Shown: positions 1 to 9,447 of the stretch, piece by piece | Numbering within the stretch: position 1 is the stretch's first letter | Layout of the letters: every line of letters begins with the position of its first letter | Translations under genes and position numbers: made by a program | Notes under the pieces: model-generated | Seen by the model: the letters and a program-made list of their open reading frames with translations, nothing else | Databases searched by the model: none | Told to the model about the DNA's origin: nothing | NCBI GenBank assembly: GCA_026004735.1 | Contig: BPJS01000001.1 | Span: forward strand, 3,483,641 to 3,547,640 | Origin: Isosphaeraceae bacterium | GTDB taxonomy: Bacteria; Planctomycetota; Planctomycetia; Isosphaerales; Isosphaeraceae | Direction of reading: 5' to 3' | DNA length: 64,000 bases

Positions 1-2
1 CG

Positions 3-926
3 GTGGTGGAGACGATGGCCCGGGATGTGCCTCGGGTCGATCACGACCAGGAGTTGATCGGTCAGGGTCTGGGAAATCTGGCGTCGGCCATGTTTGGGGG
101 GATTCCGGTAACGGGGGTGATCGCGCGGTCAGCGACCAACGTTCAGTCGGGTGCACGGACCCGACTGGCGGCGATTCTGCATGCGTTGCTGATTCTGGTG
201 ATGATGATGGTGTTGGCCCGGCCGGTGGGTTGGATTCCGCTGGCGACGCTGGCTGGTGTGCTGGTGGCCGTGGCGTTGCGGATGATCGAGGTTCGGTTGC
301 TCTGGGTTCTCTGGCAGGCGAGCCGGGCGGAGGCTGCGGTCTTTCTGGTGACGACGGCGACGATTCTGGTGACCGACTTGATTGTGGGGGTGCCGGTCGG
401 CCTGATGGCAGCGTTGTTGTATGTGATCTGGGAAATGTCGGCGCTGCGGGTTCGAACCGCCACGGGCGACGAGGTGGAGCGCATGCCGGCGGCCCAGTGT
501 CCGGCGGTCCGAGTGATCGAGGTCGACGGCCCGCTGTTCTTCGGGTCGGGCTATCCGTTTCGGAACCTGATGGCCGGCCAGGAGGAGGGCGTGCGTTATC
601 TGATCCTGGACCTACATCTGGTGCCGTTGCTGGACGTGACGGGTGCGGTCTTGCTGGAAGAACTGATCGAGCGGCTGTCGGAGCGGGGCGTCGTGGTGCA
701 TCTAGCCCGGCCCCGCGGACGGGTCCGGCGGCGGCTGGCATTGTTGCGAACTGCCGCGTTTGAGACGCTGCGGAAGGTATCGGTGCACGAGACGATCGAC
801 GAGGCGCTGGAGTCGGTTGGGGCGGAGTTGGCTGCGGTGGGGGGCTGCGGGGTCTGTCCGCAGCGCGGGGGATGCGGGTTGATGGGGGACCTGGGCCAGC
901 AGGTCTGGGGCCGTGAACGTGGCTGA
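3..926 (+). CDS. SulP family anion transporter, C-terminal part (5' truncated by window edge)
   Basis: This is the C-terminal half of a SulP-type inner-membrane anion permease. The visible 307 residues begin inside the transmembrane domain; full SulP proteins are usually about 500-600 residues, so the true start lies before the window. The family segment ELIGQGLGNLASAMFGG followed by GVIARSATNVQSGARTRL is clear, then hydrophobic helices at about 55-75, 78-95 and 115-145. A STAS domain follows (about 165-275) with the conserved loop LLDVTGAVLLEEL. The tail carries a Cys-rich motif, CGVCPQRGGCG, that is not part of the usual STAS fold; its role is unknown to me. The end overlaps the next gene by 14 bp, which suggests co-transcription. 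The anion transported (sulfate, bicarbonate or other) cannot be told from sequence. Confidence 0.9.
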   Translation: MVETMARDVPRVDHDQELIGQGLGNLASAMFGGIPVTGVIARSATNVQSGARTRLAAILHALLILVMMMVLARPVGWIPLATLAGVLVAVALRMIEVRLLWVLWQASRAEAAVFLVTTATILVTDLIVGVPVGLMAALLYVIWEMSALRVRTATGDEVERMPAAQCPAVRVIEVDGPLFFGSGYPFRNLMAGQEEGVRYLILDLHLVPLLDVTGAVLLEELIERLSERGVVVHLARPRGRVRRRLALLRTAAFETLRKVSVHETIDEALESVGAELAAVGGCGVCPQRGGCGLMGDLGQQVWGRERG

Positions 927-3102
927 CCTGCGTGGGGCGAGTGGGTTGGTCGGGGCGTTGGCCGTCGGGGTGGTGCTGGCGCCGCTGTGGCTGGGGTATC
1001 GACCGGTCGGGGGCGATCCGGATCGGCTGTTCTGCCCGATCAAGGGTGAGCTGGCGCGGGCGTTTCAGGAAGGACGGCTGCCGTTCTGGAGCGATCGGCT
1101 GGGTCTGGGTTTTCCGCTGTTGGCCGAGAGCCATGCGGCCGCCCTCTATCCACCGAATTGGGTTCTGTATCGAGCGCTGGCGGTGGACGACGCGTATGCG
1201 GTGGCGATGTGGGGGCACACTGTGGGGTTGGCGGTGGTGGTGGCGGCGTATGCGCGGCGGTTGGGAATGGGTGCGGGGGGAGCGGCGTTGGCGTCACTGG
1301 CCGTTTCGCTGAGCGGTTTTCTGAGTATTCACGCGAGCCATGAGTGGGCGTATCACGGGTTGTTTTATGGCGTACTGACGCTGTGGGCGGCCGATGGGGT
1401 GGCGACCAGCGGGCGACTGGTGTGGGTGGCGGCGGTTGCGCTGGCCAGTGGGATGGGGTGGTTGGTGGGTCATTTTCAGATTCAGGCCTGGGCGCTTCCG
1501 ATCGTGATGATAGCGTCGGCGGGGCGGCTGACGGGGCGGACCGGATGGGCCAAGCTGCGGCGTCTGGCGGGGGTCGGGCTGGGAATCGCCTGGGGCGGGG
1601 CGATCGCGGCGGCGCAACTGGCGCTGTCGTGGGAGCTGGCGCGGTGGACTGGGTCGGCGGACCGAGACCGAATCTTCTACGGCTATCCGCCGGCGCACGC
1701 GTTTGAGCTGGCCTGGCCGTCGCTGTTTCGGGCGATCGCTCCGGAGGACGGGTACTGGTTTGCGCTGGGGACGACCGGTTACGAGGCATGTCTGTTTGTG
1801 GGAATCCCGGCGCTGGTGCTGGCGTGCGTGGGAGCGGTGGGGTGGCGGCGTCCGGCCCGCGTCTGGGTTGTGCTGACCGCAATGAGCTTTGCTCTGGCGA
1901 CGATGCCGAGTTGGTGGCCCGCAGGCTATGCGTTGGTGACGCACGTACCGCTTCTGGGTCTGTTTCGATGCCCAGCGCGCTGGACGGCGTTTACGAGCCT
2001 AGGGCTTGGGTTGCTGGCGGGATTTGGGTGGGATGAGACCAGGAGCCGGAGGCGCTGGGTGGCGGGGGTGCTAGGGGCGGTGGGGTTTGCCGGCGTGGGG
2101 CTTTTGGGGCGGCGACTCGATCCGGGCGTGGCGGCGAGCGCGGTCGTTTGGGGGCTGACCCTACTTCTGATCCTCGTAGGACGCCGTGATTCCCGAGCGA
2201 GGCCGGCGTTGCTGGCGCTGGCGGCCGGTGAGCTGGGCTGGTGGTACTACCATGCCACGACCGTCTGGGGGCGTGGCGTGGAGTTGCCCGCTGCGAGTCC
2301 GGTGCTATCCAGGCTGAGTCAGGAGCCGACGATCGGTCTGGTGGCGGGTCCGCTCGACGATCTGCCGCTGCGGGTGGGTTGGGGGACGGCGGAACCGTAT
2401 GTCGGCTTCCGGCTCGATCCGGTCAACGGGCTGCTCCGCCAGGTTTCGGAGCGGGACCAGTGGCTGGCCGATCCTGGTCTGGTCGACTGGCTGAAGCGGC
2501 GCGGTGTGACGCATCGAGTGGTGGAGGGTGATGGCCGCGCTCCGCCTGGCGTGTTGCTCTACGACGGGGCGGACCCGGCGCTGGATCGGCTGGCGCGGTC
2601 GCCGCGACCGGGCAAGCGATGGCGACTCTATCGGACGGGGGACCGTCGACCGGGGGCTGCGTGGGTTCAGGAGGTGCGGTTAGCGGCGACCCGGCCGGAG
2701 GCGCTAGCTCTGGCGGTGCGAGGGATCACGGCGGTCACGGCCGAGGCCGCCGATCTGGCCGGACGCCGCTTCGCGCCGGGGCGGATCGTGGACTGGGATG
2801 CGGGAGGTGGTCGGGTCGCGCATGAGGGGCCGGGGGTGGTGCGTTTGGATCGGATTGCGTATCCCGGCTGGAGCTACCGGGTTAATGGAGGGAGCTGGCA
2901 GCGGCCGCGGGAGTTGGAGGGTGGGCTTCAAGGGCTGGTGGTTGAGGGCGCTGGACAGAGTCGGATTGACGTACGTTACGAGCCGACGGATTGGGGTTGG
3001 GCGTCGGGTCTGAGCCTGGGGGCGGGTCTATTGGCGCTGGGCGTTGTGGGTCTCGGGCTGCGAAGGCCCGTCCGGTCGATCCCAGGGCCAGAGGCCGACT
3101 AA
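913..3102 (+). CDS. YfhO-like polytopic membrane protein
   Basis: A 729-residue integral membrane protein starting at GTG inside the end of the SulP gene. The N-terminal layout, with a DPDRLFCPIKGELA loop after the first helix and then LPFWSDRLGLGFPLLAESHAA, matches the YfhO/GT-C-like family whose extracytoplasmic loop follows TM1. About a dozen hydrophobic segments fill residues 1-430. A soluble C-terminal domain contains the family's typical YPGWSYRVNGGSW stretch and ends in one last helix with an Arg-rich tail. Known YfhO members act in glycosylation of cell-envelope polymers such as lipoteichoic acid. In a planctomycete the substrate is unknown, and a role in envelope glycan modification is inference. 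Confidence 0.75.
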   Translation: MNVADLRGASGLVGALAVGVVLAPLWLGYRPVGGDPDRLFCPIKGELARAFQEGRLPFWSDRLGLGFPLLAESHAAALYPPNWVLYRALAVDDAYAVAMWGHTVGLAVVVAAYARRLGMGAGGAALASLAVSLSGFLSIHASHEWAYHGLFYGVLTLWAADGVATSGRLVWVAAVALASGMGWLVGHFQIQAWALPIVMIASAGRLTGRTGWAKLRRLAGVGLGIAWGGAIAAAQLALSWELARWTGSADRDRIFYGYPPAHAFELAWPSLFRAIAPEDGYWFALGTTGYEACLFVGIPALVLACVGAVGWRRPARVWVVLTAMSFALATMPSWWPAGYALVTHVPLLGLFRCPARWTAFTSLGLGLLAGFGWDETRSRRRWVAGVLGAVGFAGVGLLGRRLDPGVAASAVVWGLTLLLILVGRRDSRARPALLALAAGELGWWYYHATTVWGRGVELPAASPVLSRLSQEPTIGLVAGPLDDLPLRVGWGTAEPYVGFRLDPVNGLLRQVSERDQWLADPGLVDWLKRRGVTHRVVEGDGRAPPGVLLYDGADPALDRLARSPRPGKRWRLYRTGDRRPGAAWVQEVRLAATRPEALALAVRGITAVTAEAADLAGRRFAPGRIVDWDAGGGRVAHEGPGVVRLDRIAYPGWSYRVNGGSWQRPRELEGGLQGLVVEGAGQSRIDVRYEPTDWGWASGLSLGAGLLALGVVGLGLRRPVRSIPGPEAD

Positions 3103-3133
3103 GGAGCGCCGAGTCTCAGGTTGATGGCTGGGC

Positions 3134-4153
3134 TCAGGGAGTCGAGTTGTCGGCTGAGAGCGTGGAGCGGTTGGGTCGGTTCTGGGGCTGGGGCGGAAGG
3201 AGGTGAGGCGGCGGGAGGTGGGCGGCGGTGGACTCGGCGCTCGCCGATGGTTTCGGTTCGAGCGTTGTGGTCTGCCGGGGCCACGGGACTTCGTCGGCGG
3301 CGAGGAAGAGCAGATAGAACGAGCAGGCCAGTTCTCCGAAGACGGGGATGTTGACCGTCAGGAGGATTGCGGCGTGGAAGGTGAGACCGGCGGCGATCAT
3401 CCACGGGCGGGTGGGTCGGAACCAAATCAGGAGCGGGAGGGCCAGTTGGAGGATGAGGGTGGCGAAGGTCAGGGCATTGATCCACTCGGGCTGGTCGAGC
3501 AAGCCGAGGGTCCAGCGTCGAAGCTCGCGGTTGCTGAGCACGTCGTGGAGGGCCACGCCCGAAGTCCAGGACTGGCCGGCGGCCTTGCTCAGCGCGGTTC
3601 CGAGATAGACGATGACGAGCTGGAGCTGGAGCATCCGCTGCGGCCAGGGGACGATCAGCGGCTCGGCGAGGAGGTTGCGGCGTCGTGAGCTGCGGCGTGC
3701 GTCGAGCGAAAGGGTGGCCCCGGCGGGGCTGAGCATGAGCCAGAAGGCGGCGATCAGCAGCAAAGTATCGGCGCCGCTGACGGTCAGCAGGTTGCGGTGG
3801 TGGATGGCGAGCAGGCCGGCGTAGAGGGCGACTGAGGCCAGTCGGGTCCGCCAGCCCAGGATCACGGCGACCGCCGCTAGCGCGGTGGCGGCCAGGCAGA
3901 GGTGGACGATGGTCGGAGTCTGCCACCACTGAAGCGGCGACCAGCGAAATGGCCCGGCCAGTTCGCGTGCCTCACCGCCGACGAGATAGCCGGCGTCGCT
4001 GAGCCAGAGCGTCGCCTCGGGCGCGAGCAGGGCCAGGTGTTCCAGGCAGATCAGTCCGAAGGCGACCCGGAAGAGGGCCAGCGGGCGAGCCGAGATCGGC
4101 GCGAACCAGAACCGGCACCAGGCGCGCCAGGGGTTGAGCGTCGCGCCGTTCAC
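3134..4153 (-). CDS. HTTM domain membrane protein
   Basis: A 339-residue membrane protein of the HTTM (horizontally transferred transmembrane) family, distantly related to vitamin K-dependent gamma-carboxylase. Supporting features are the start PLALFRVAFGLICLEHL, the aromatic loop FRWSPLQWWQTP, the helix pair around AVILGWRTRLASVALYAGLL with HHRNLLTVSGADTLL, and the late PEWINALTFATLILQLALPLLIWF. Several TM helices span residues 20-290, and the C-terminal 45 residues are Pro/Ser rich. It starts with GTG in a 4-bp GTGA overlap with the upstream gene, so the two are translated together. Catalysis has not been shown for most bacterial HTTM proteins. Confidence 0.82.
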   Translation of the reverse strand: MNGATLNPWRAWCRFWFAPISARPLALFRVAFGLICLEHLALLAPEATLWLSDAGYLVGGEARELAGPFRWSPLQWWQTPTIVHLCLAATALAAVAVILGWRTRLASVALYAGLLAIHHRNLLTVSGADTLLLIAAFWLMLSPAGATLSLDARRSSRRRNLLAEPLIVPWPQRMLQLQLVIVYLGTALSKAAGQSWTSGVALHDVLSNRELRRWTLGLLDQPEWINALTFATLILQLALPLLIWFRPTRPWMIAAGLTFHAAILLTVNIPVFGELACSFYLLFLAADEVPWPRQTTTLEPKPSASAESTAAHLPPPHLLPPQPQNRPNRSTLSADNSTP

Positions 4154-4686
4154 GGCCAGATGTCCTCCGCAGTGGGGAACCGGTAGGCCTGGAGCATGAC
4201 GATCAGGGGCTCGGACTGGGGATCGGCCGGAGGCTCGCCCAACCGGGCGCTGGGCCAGACCTTGTGATACAAGTCGAGGTCAACGGGAAAGGCCTCGGGC
4301 GGCAGCCGCCACGACCGCAGGGCGTGGCGCGCCAGGAATTCGCGGTAGGCGACGGCCTCGGGCGCGGCGAGGTTGTAGGTAAGCTTGGAGTGGCGGTAGC
4401 CCCAGGCGGCCTCAAGCACGGGTTTGTCGGCCATGCGGGGGAATTGGTACTGATGGATTCGCCCCCAGGCGTCGCGGGCCATGATTTCGGTGGCCAAGGT
4501 ATCCCGCGCCGGATCGGGCGCGAACATGCCCCAGTGTTGCCACTGCCCGGTGGCGAGGAGATAGGGTCCGACGAGCGGGGCGATCCGGTCGCGGAGCGCA
4601 CAGGGGGGCATCAGCCAGGCGAGGACCGCGATCAGGTGGGCGGTCAGCAGGATCGATAGCGCGATGCGGGGAATCGTCAGACGCAC
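4150..4686 (-). CDS. small membrane-anchored protein, HTTM partner
   Basis: A 178-residue protein with one N-terminal hydrophobic helix (about 8-28, possibly an uncleaved anchor) and a soluble remainder. It carries the motif W-x-M-F-A-P-x-P (QWHWGMFAPDPARDT), which is often seen in small proteins encoded beside HTTM genes. The overlap of its stop codon with the HTTM start argues that the two form a functional pair. I recognise no catalytic residues. The function is unknown; the pairing is inferred from context and the motif. Confidence 0.75.
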   Translation of the reverse strand: MRLTIPRIALSILLTAHLIAVLAWLMPPCALRDRIAPLVGPYLLATGQWQHWGMFAPDPARDTLATEIMARDAWGRIHQYQFPRMADKPVLEAAWGYRHSKLTYNLAAPEAVAYREFLARHALRSWRLPPEAFPVDLDLYHKVWPSARLGEPPADPQSEPLIVMLQAYRFPTAEDIWP

Positions 4687-4871
4687 GACGTCTTGAGTGC
4701 CTCCATGCCAGCGCGTCTAGGTTGGGGCGGCTCCGGAGCGGGCGATCCGCGCGGAGCGCGGTGGGGCAGAGACGAGGGCACGGGTCTGCCCAGTCTGGCA
4801 TGAGACGGTAGGCCGACGTGTCCGATCGGTCAAGATCAGCGGGTGATCGGGGTAGGTTTAGGTGAGCCCGG

Positions 4872-5711
4872 CTAACGGTTGCGGGCGCGGACCGGGTCGA
4901 GTTGCGGCGCGTCGATCGGTGTGGGGCCGGCGAGGGTCCGCAAGCCACGATCCAGACTCAGGACGAAGTCCCGGAAGGCGAAGACTGAGGCGGGGTCGTC
5001 GCGGCGAAGCTGCTCGATGGCCGGGTTGGCGTAGTTGACCAGGCTGCGGATGGCCGAGGTGATGGTGGCGACGCTGGCTCGACCGGTGGCGCGGAAGTTG
5101 GAGAGAGCCAGGCGGATCGCGTCGTCGGCGGCCTGGCGCTTTTCGGCGAGGTCGCCGGCGGTGGGTGCGGCCTCGGGCCAGATCACCCGGCCATCGCGGG
5201 TGGTCAGATCGACCAGTCGAGGCCCGGTTGCCGCGGCGCCAGCGCGTGCCGACCGGAGCGGGAACCGAGGCAGGGCGCCGGCTCGGGCCGCCTCGGGTTG
5301 ATCGGCAAGCAGCGAGCGCAGCGAGCGGGCGCCGATCATGCCGCTGGCGGTCGCCGCTGTGGAGGCTTCCATGGAGCTGAGATCGTAGGTTGGCTCAGCC
5401 AGTCCGTAGCCGGCCAGCGCGCCCGGGTAGGCTCCGAAAGGAGCGTAGTCGTAGCCGAAGCCGGCCACGGGATAGAAATTGACGGCCGGAAAGTTGACCG
5501 CGCCGAAGTTGACCGCGCCAAAATCGACCGCCCCGAAATTGACGGCCCCGAATCCGACGGGCGGAAAATAGGTGGCAAAACCGTTCAGGGGATAGGTCGT
5601 CCCGAAGGTGTTGAAGAGCGGACTGGGGAAGGCCGGGGCATAGACCTGGGCCGTTGCGGGCAACGCCCACGCGGTCAGCAGACCAAGAGCGATCCACGGT
5701 TGGGAACGCAT
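4872..5711 (-). CDS. secreted protein with FGAVN pentapeptide repeats
   Basis: The reading frame is open much further upstream, but the start at 5711 is preferred because it begins a clean signal peptide (MRSQPWIALGLLTAWALPATAQ, cleavage after AQ). This gives 279 residues. Residues 45-80 are a run of pentapeptides of the type FGAVN/FGAVD/FPAVN followed by Tyr/Gly/Pro-rich sequence. The rest is Ala/Arg rich and has a helical region near the C-terminus (EQLRRDDPASVFAFRDFVLSL). I do not recognise a family. It is probably an exported structural or surface protein of unknown role, transcribed away from dxr. Confidence 0.7.
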   Translation of the reverse strand: MRSQPWIALGLLTAWALPATAQVYAPAFPSPLFNTFGTTYPLNGFATYFPPVGFGAVNFGAVDFGAVNFGAVNFPAVNFYPVAGFGYDYAPFGAYPGALAGYGLAEPTYDLSSMEASTAATASGMIGARSLRSLLADQPEAARAGALPRFPLRSARAGAAATGPRLVDLTTRDGRVIWPEAAPTAGDLAEKRQAADDAIRLALSNFRATGRASVATITSAIRSLVNYANPAIEQLRRDDPASVFAFRDFVLSLDRGLRTLAGPTPIDAPQLDPVRARNR

Positions 5712-5861
5712 TGTGGCGACCTCTCGCCCCCGGGGCTGTCGCGACCTGGAAGAGGAACCAGTCCGGGCCAGGGATCGTCGGCTCAGGCTGTTCTGGGATT
5801 TTCGACCGGCACGTCGTGGGCCGTCAACGGGCGGCTCGCGCGCGGGCGCACCTTTGTTGGC

Positions 5862-5891
5862 TTGTTCGGCGCGTGGGGACTGGCCTATAAT
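5862..5891 (+). promoter_or_regulatory. candidate sigma-70-type promoter upstream of dxr-rseP
   Basis: A perfect TATAAT at 5886-5891 stands out in this GC-rich DNA, with TTGTTC at 5862-5867 and an 18-bp spacer. It lies in the 309-bp divergent gap (5712-6020) between the FGAVN-repeat gene and dxr and would give a leader of about 120 nt. I see nothing else identifiable in this gap. The -35 match is weak, so the call rests mostly on the -10 box. Confidence 0.45.
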
Positions 5892-6020
5892 CCCGGCCAG
5901 GACGGGCAGATATCTTGACGCCGAGGAAGCAGGGAACTTGGCGGCCCTTGGCGCCCCCGCCTGTCCGAGAATCGCTCCTCCCACCCGACCCGCGTTGCGG
6001 GCAGCGACGACGAGAGCACC

Positions 6021-7184
6021 GTGCCCGGACGCACCCTGAACGTGGCAATTCTCGGGTCGACCGGATCGATCGGCCGCAGCACGCTGGATGTGATCGAGCA
6101 GATGCCCGGCGGGTTGCTCCGTGCCTACGGTCTGGCGGCGGGGTCGCGATGCCGAGCCGTGGTGGAGCAGGCCCTGATTCACCGTCCGCGGTATGTGGCG
6201 CTGGCCGACGGCGCGGCCGCCGAGCGGGTTGCCGAGGCCCTGCGTGGAACGGGCGTGGAAGTGTTGTGCGGGCCGGAGGGGATCGAGCGGCTGGCCGCCG
6301 ATCCTGAGGTGGACCGGGTCGTCTCGGCGATTGTCGGCGTAGCCGGGCTTCGCGGGACCTGGGCCGCCCTCCAGGCCGGCAAAACGGTGGCTCTGGCGAA
6401 CAAGGAGACGCTGGTCGTGGCCGGGTCGCTGGTCACGGGGCTGGCGGCCCGGACCGGGGCACGGCTGCTGCCGGTCGATAGCGAACATTCAGCGATCTTT
6501 CAGGCGATGCGAGCCGGAGGATCGCGTGAAATCAAGCGGGTGGTGCTGACCAGCTCGGGCGGTCCGTTTCGCGGCCGCTCGCGCCGCGATCTTCAGCGCG
6601 TCACGCCCGACGATGCGTTGCGCCACCCGACCTGGTCGATGGGTCCGAAGATCACGATTGACTCGGCCACGCTGATGAACAAAGCGCTGGAGGTGATCGA
6701 GGCACACTGGCTTTTCGGCTTGCCAGCGGAGCGGATCGAAGTGGTCATTCATCCGGAAAGCATTGTGCACTCGCTGGTGGAGTTTGTGGACGGGAGCATC
6801 GTCGCGCAGCTTTCGCCTCCCGATATGCGGCTTCCGATTCAGTATGCGCTGACTTATCCGGAGCGGTGGTCCAGTCCGGCGCGGCGTCTGGACTGGACCA
6901 TGCCGTTCCAACTCCATTTTGAGCCACCCGATCGGACCACGTTTCCCGCCCTGGACCTGGGCTACGAGGTGATCCGGCGGGGCGGAACCGCCGGCGCGGC
7001 CTTAAACGCCGCCAACGAGGCGGCCGTGGCGCGGTTCCTAGAAGGCTCGCTGCCGTTTCTCGATATCGTTCGCGCCTGTCAGAGCGTGCTCGAAGACCAT
7101 CCGTACGACCCACGGCCCTCGCTCGAGACCCTCTGGGACGTCGATGCCTGGGCCCGGCAGGAGGTTCGGCGTTGGAACTCCTAA
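6021..7184 (+). CDS. dxr: 1-deoxy-D-xylulose 5-phosphate reductoisomerase
   Basis: It converts DXP to 2-C-methyl-D-erythritol 4-phosphate with NADPH, the first committed step of the MEP isoprenoid pathway, in the cytoplasm. The 387-residue length is normal. The N-terminal nucleotide-binding motif GSTGSIG is present, followed by ANKETLVVAG, the metal-binding PVDSEHSAIFQ segment, SSGGPFRG, and the substrate loop HPTWSMGPKITIDSATLMNKALEVIEA (each recognisable in part). The C-terminal helical domain is complete. The 3' end overlaps rseP by 13 bp, an arrangement seen in many bacteria where dxr and rseP sit together in isoprenoid/envelope operons. Confidence 0.97.
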   Translation: MPGRTLNVAILGSTGSIGRSTLDVIEQMPGGLLRAYGLAAGSRCRAVVEQALIHRPRYVALADGAAAERVAEALRGTGVEVLCGPEGIERLAADPEVDRVVSAIVGVAGLRGTWAALQAGKTVALANKETLVVAGSLVTGLAARTGARLLPVDSEHSAIFQAMRAGGSREIKRVVLTSSGGPFRGRSRRDLQRVTPDDALRHPTWSMGPKITIDSATLMNKALEVIEAHWLFGLPAERIEVVIHPESIVHSLVEFVDGSIVAQLSPPDMRLPIQYALTYPERWSSPARRLDWTMPFQLHFEPPDRTTFPALDLGYEVIRRGGTAGAALNAANEAAVARFLEGSLPFLDIVRACQSVLEDHPYDPRPSLETLWDVDAWARQEVRRWNS

Positions 7185-9202
7185 ATAACGGCATGGCCGT
7201 TTTGATGGTTGTGTTGGGGCTGGGCTTTGTCATTTTTATCCACGAGCTGGGGCATTTTCTGCTCGCGAAGTGGAATGGGGTCAAGGTCGAGAAGTTTGCG
7301 ATTGGCTTTGATCCGTATGGGCTGAGGCTCTGGCAGAAGCAGGTCGGCGAGACGACCTACGTCGTCGGTGCGCTGCCGCTGGGCGGCTACGTCAAGATGC
7401 TCGGTGAGGAGCCGTCCGAGGCCAGTCAGACGGCGGCCGACCCACGGGCCTATCACAACAAGCCGGTCGGCGCGCGGATGGCGATCATCTCGGCCGGCGT
7501 GCTGATGAATATTTTGTTTGGCGTCGTTTGTTTTACCTATGTGCATATGCGCGGGCGTCCCGAGATGCCGCCGGTGGTGGGCGCGGTTCTGGCGGGGATG
7601 CCGGCCTATGATGCCGGGTTGCGACCGGGGGATCGGGTGGTCCGGGTGGATGGCCGGGCGATTGCGGCGTATTCCGAACTTCAGAAGTCGATGATCTTCA
7701 GTGGCAAGGATCAGCGGGTGCGGCTGGAGGTGGAGCGGCCGGGGGCGGAGGAGCGGCTTGAGTTTACGCTGACGCCTCGGCTGCGGCCGGGTGCGATGGG
7801 GCCGACGATTGGGATTGGTCCGGCGCTGGATCTGGAGTTGTCGCCGCGGTTGCCGTTTCTGGCCCCTGCCGGATTGGGAGGGGAGGCGGAGGCCATTGCC
7901 CGGGCGCTGGCCGGCGGGGGGAAAGTGGTTGCGGTGGGGCTGGAGGGTCAGGAGCCGGAGCCGGTCGGGTCGAAGCTGGAGCTGGATCGGTTTCTGGCGC
8001 TGCATGCCGACCAGCCGATCGACCTGGAGCTGCGTGACGTGGACGCGGCCGGTCGGCTCCGGGAGTCGGCCGGTACGCGGCGGGTGGGAGTGCCGCCCGT
8101 GCCGATGGTTGATCTGGGGCTGGTGATGGAGGCTGGTCCGGTGGTTGGCCTGCGTCCGGACTCGCCAGCCCGGTCCGCAGGGCTTCGGCTTGGCGACCGG
8201 ATCGTGGCCGTGGACGGTCAGGAGGCCTACGATCCGATGCGGCTGCCCGACCTAGCGTATCGCCGAGCGCGTGCGGGCGAAGAGCTCAGGCTGACCGTGG
8301 TCCGAGATTCGGGCGGATCTGTGCCGCCGGAGCAGCTCGAGCTTACGGTGGCTCCTGCTCCAGAGCCGCCGGGGCTGGAGGCCGTCTTTTTGGACGAGGC
8401 GCTCGATGTGCCGGCCTTGGGTGTGGCGTTGGAGGTGATGCCCAAGGTTGTGGCGGTGCGGCCGCAGTCACCGGCCGAGCGTGCTGGCGTGAAGCCCGGC
8501 GACGAGATCCGCTTTGTGGAATTGAGCCGGCCGGCCCTGCCCGGTCCGGCCGAGGGGGGTGCCGAGCCGGAGACGATCCGCCTGGTGCTGGACGGGAAGC
8601 GAACGCACAAGCAGGACGAGCTGGCAAGCTGGGTGGGGGCCTTCGATCAAATCCAGGCGCTGCCGCGTCATGAGCTGAGCCTGACGCTGGTCGGCGGCGG
8701 TCGCCCGGTTCGGCTGACCCCCGAGCCGGCCGATGACTGGTTTTATCCCCGGCGGGGCCTGCGGTTCGTGCTCCAGATGCAGCCGACGCCGCCGCTGGAC
8801 CTTGGCTCCGCGGTGGTGAAGGCCTGGGGTGATACGCTGGAAAACGCGGCATCGGTCTATTACATGATCCGCGGACTGTTTCAGCGGACGTTGCCAGCCG
8901 ATTCCGTCGGCGGCCCGATCAAGATTGCCGACTGGGCCTACACGACGGCCCGCGCAGGCCTGGATGCGTTCATTCCGTTCCTGGGCATGCTGAGCATCAA
9001 TCTTGCGGTGGTCAATTTTTTGCCGATTCCACCGCTGGACGGAGGCCAGATGCTGTTTTTGATCGCCGAGAAGATTCGCGGCCGGCCGCTCCCGGAACGA
9101 CTGGCAGGCCCGGTGATGATTGCCGGATTGCTGTTGATTCTGCTGCTGTTTGTGGTGGTCAACGTCAACGACGTGATGAGCCTGCTTGGGCCGGGCCGCT
9201 GA
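7172..9202 (+). CDS. rseP: RIP metalloprotease RseP, enlarged with three PDZ-like domains
   Basis: A membrane-embedded zinc site-2 protease (M50) that cleaves within transmembrane segments. The HELGH motif lies at residues 24-28 and the second metal motif is in NFLPIPPLDGGQ near residue 615; the GxxxN region occurs as AGVLMNILFG. At 676 residues it is clearly longer than the roughly 420-450 of E. coli RseP. Three PDZ-like segments can be read at about 130-215, 310-385 and 415-520, each with a G-L-x-x-G-D or G-V-K-P-G-D core. The start codon lies inside dxr. The expected role is regulated intramembrane proteolysis of anti-sigma factors or signal-peptide remnants; no anti-sigma gene is adjacent. 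Confidence 0.95.
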   Translation: MELLNNGMAVLMVVLGLGFVIFIHELGHFLLAKWNGVKVEKFAIGFDPYGLRLWQKQVGETTYVVGALPLGGYVKMLGEEPSEASQTAADPRAYHNKPVGARMAIISAGVLMNILFGVVCFTYVHMRGRPEMPPVVGAVLAGMPAYDAGLRPGDRVVRVDGRAIAAYSELQKSMIFSGKDQRVRLEVERPGAEERLEFTLTPRLRPGAMGPTIGIGPALDLELSPRLPFLAPAGLGGEAEAIARALAGGGKVVAVGLEGQEPEPVGSKLELDRFLALHADQPIDLELRDVDAAGRLRESAGTRRVGVPPVPMVDLGLVMEAGPVVGLRPDSPARSAGLRLGDRIVAVDGQEAYDPMRLPDLAYRRARAGEELRLTVVRDSGGSVPPEQLELTVAPAPEPPGLEAVFLDEALDVPALGVALEVMPKVVAVRPQSPAERAGVKPGDEIRFVELSRPALPGPAEGGAEPETIRLVLDGKRTHKQDELASWVGAFDQIQALPRHELSLTLVGGGRPVRLTPEPADDWFYPRRGLRFVLQMQPTPPLDLGSAVVKAWGDTLENAASVYYMIRGLFQRTLPADSVGGPIKIADWAYTTARAGLDAFIPFLGMLSINLAVVNFLPIPPLDGGQMLFLIAEKIRGRPLPERLAGPVMIAGLLLILLLFVVVNVNDVMSLLGPGR

Positions 9203-9447
9203 ACGTCGCTGCCTCGACCCGACTTGCGGACGCTTGCATTCGGACAGCTCGCGTGGAACGATAGGCATGAGAGATGTCCGGATGGCGAGGGTTGGCATCT
9301 GCCGGCTTCGCGTCGTGATGGCATCCTTCACGTCTTATTGGTCGCGCCCCTACATGTGAGCATGATGGACGGCCTGGACCGGCCTGGGGTGGTCTGCCGC
9401 CGGCGCTCGGACAGGTCGGTGCCTCCGCGGAGGTGGAGGGGGTACAC

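Noticed and set aside
1040..1944. Long minus-strand frames over the YfhO-like gene
   Set aside because: They are Pro/Arg-rich shadows; the plus-strand membrane protein is clearly the real gene.
5712..6488. Upstream extension of the FGAVN-repeat gene on the minus strand
   Set aside because: It is antisense to dxr, has no protein-like features, and a good signal peptide begins at 5711.
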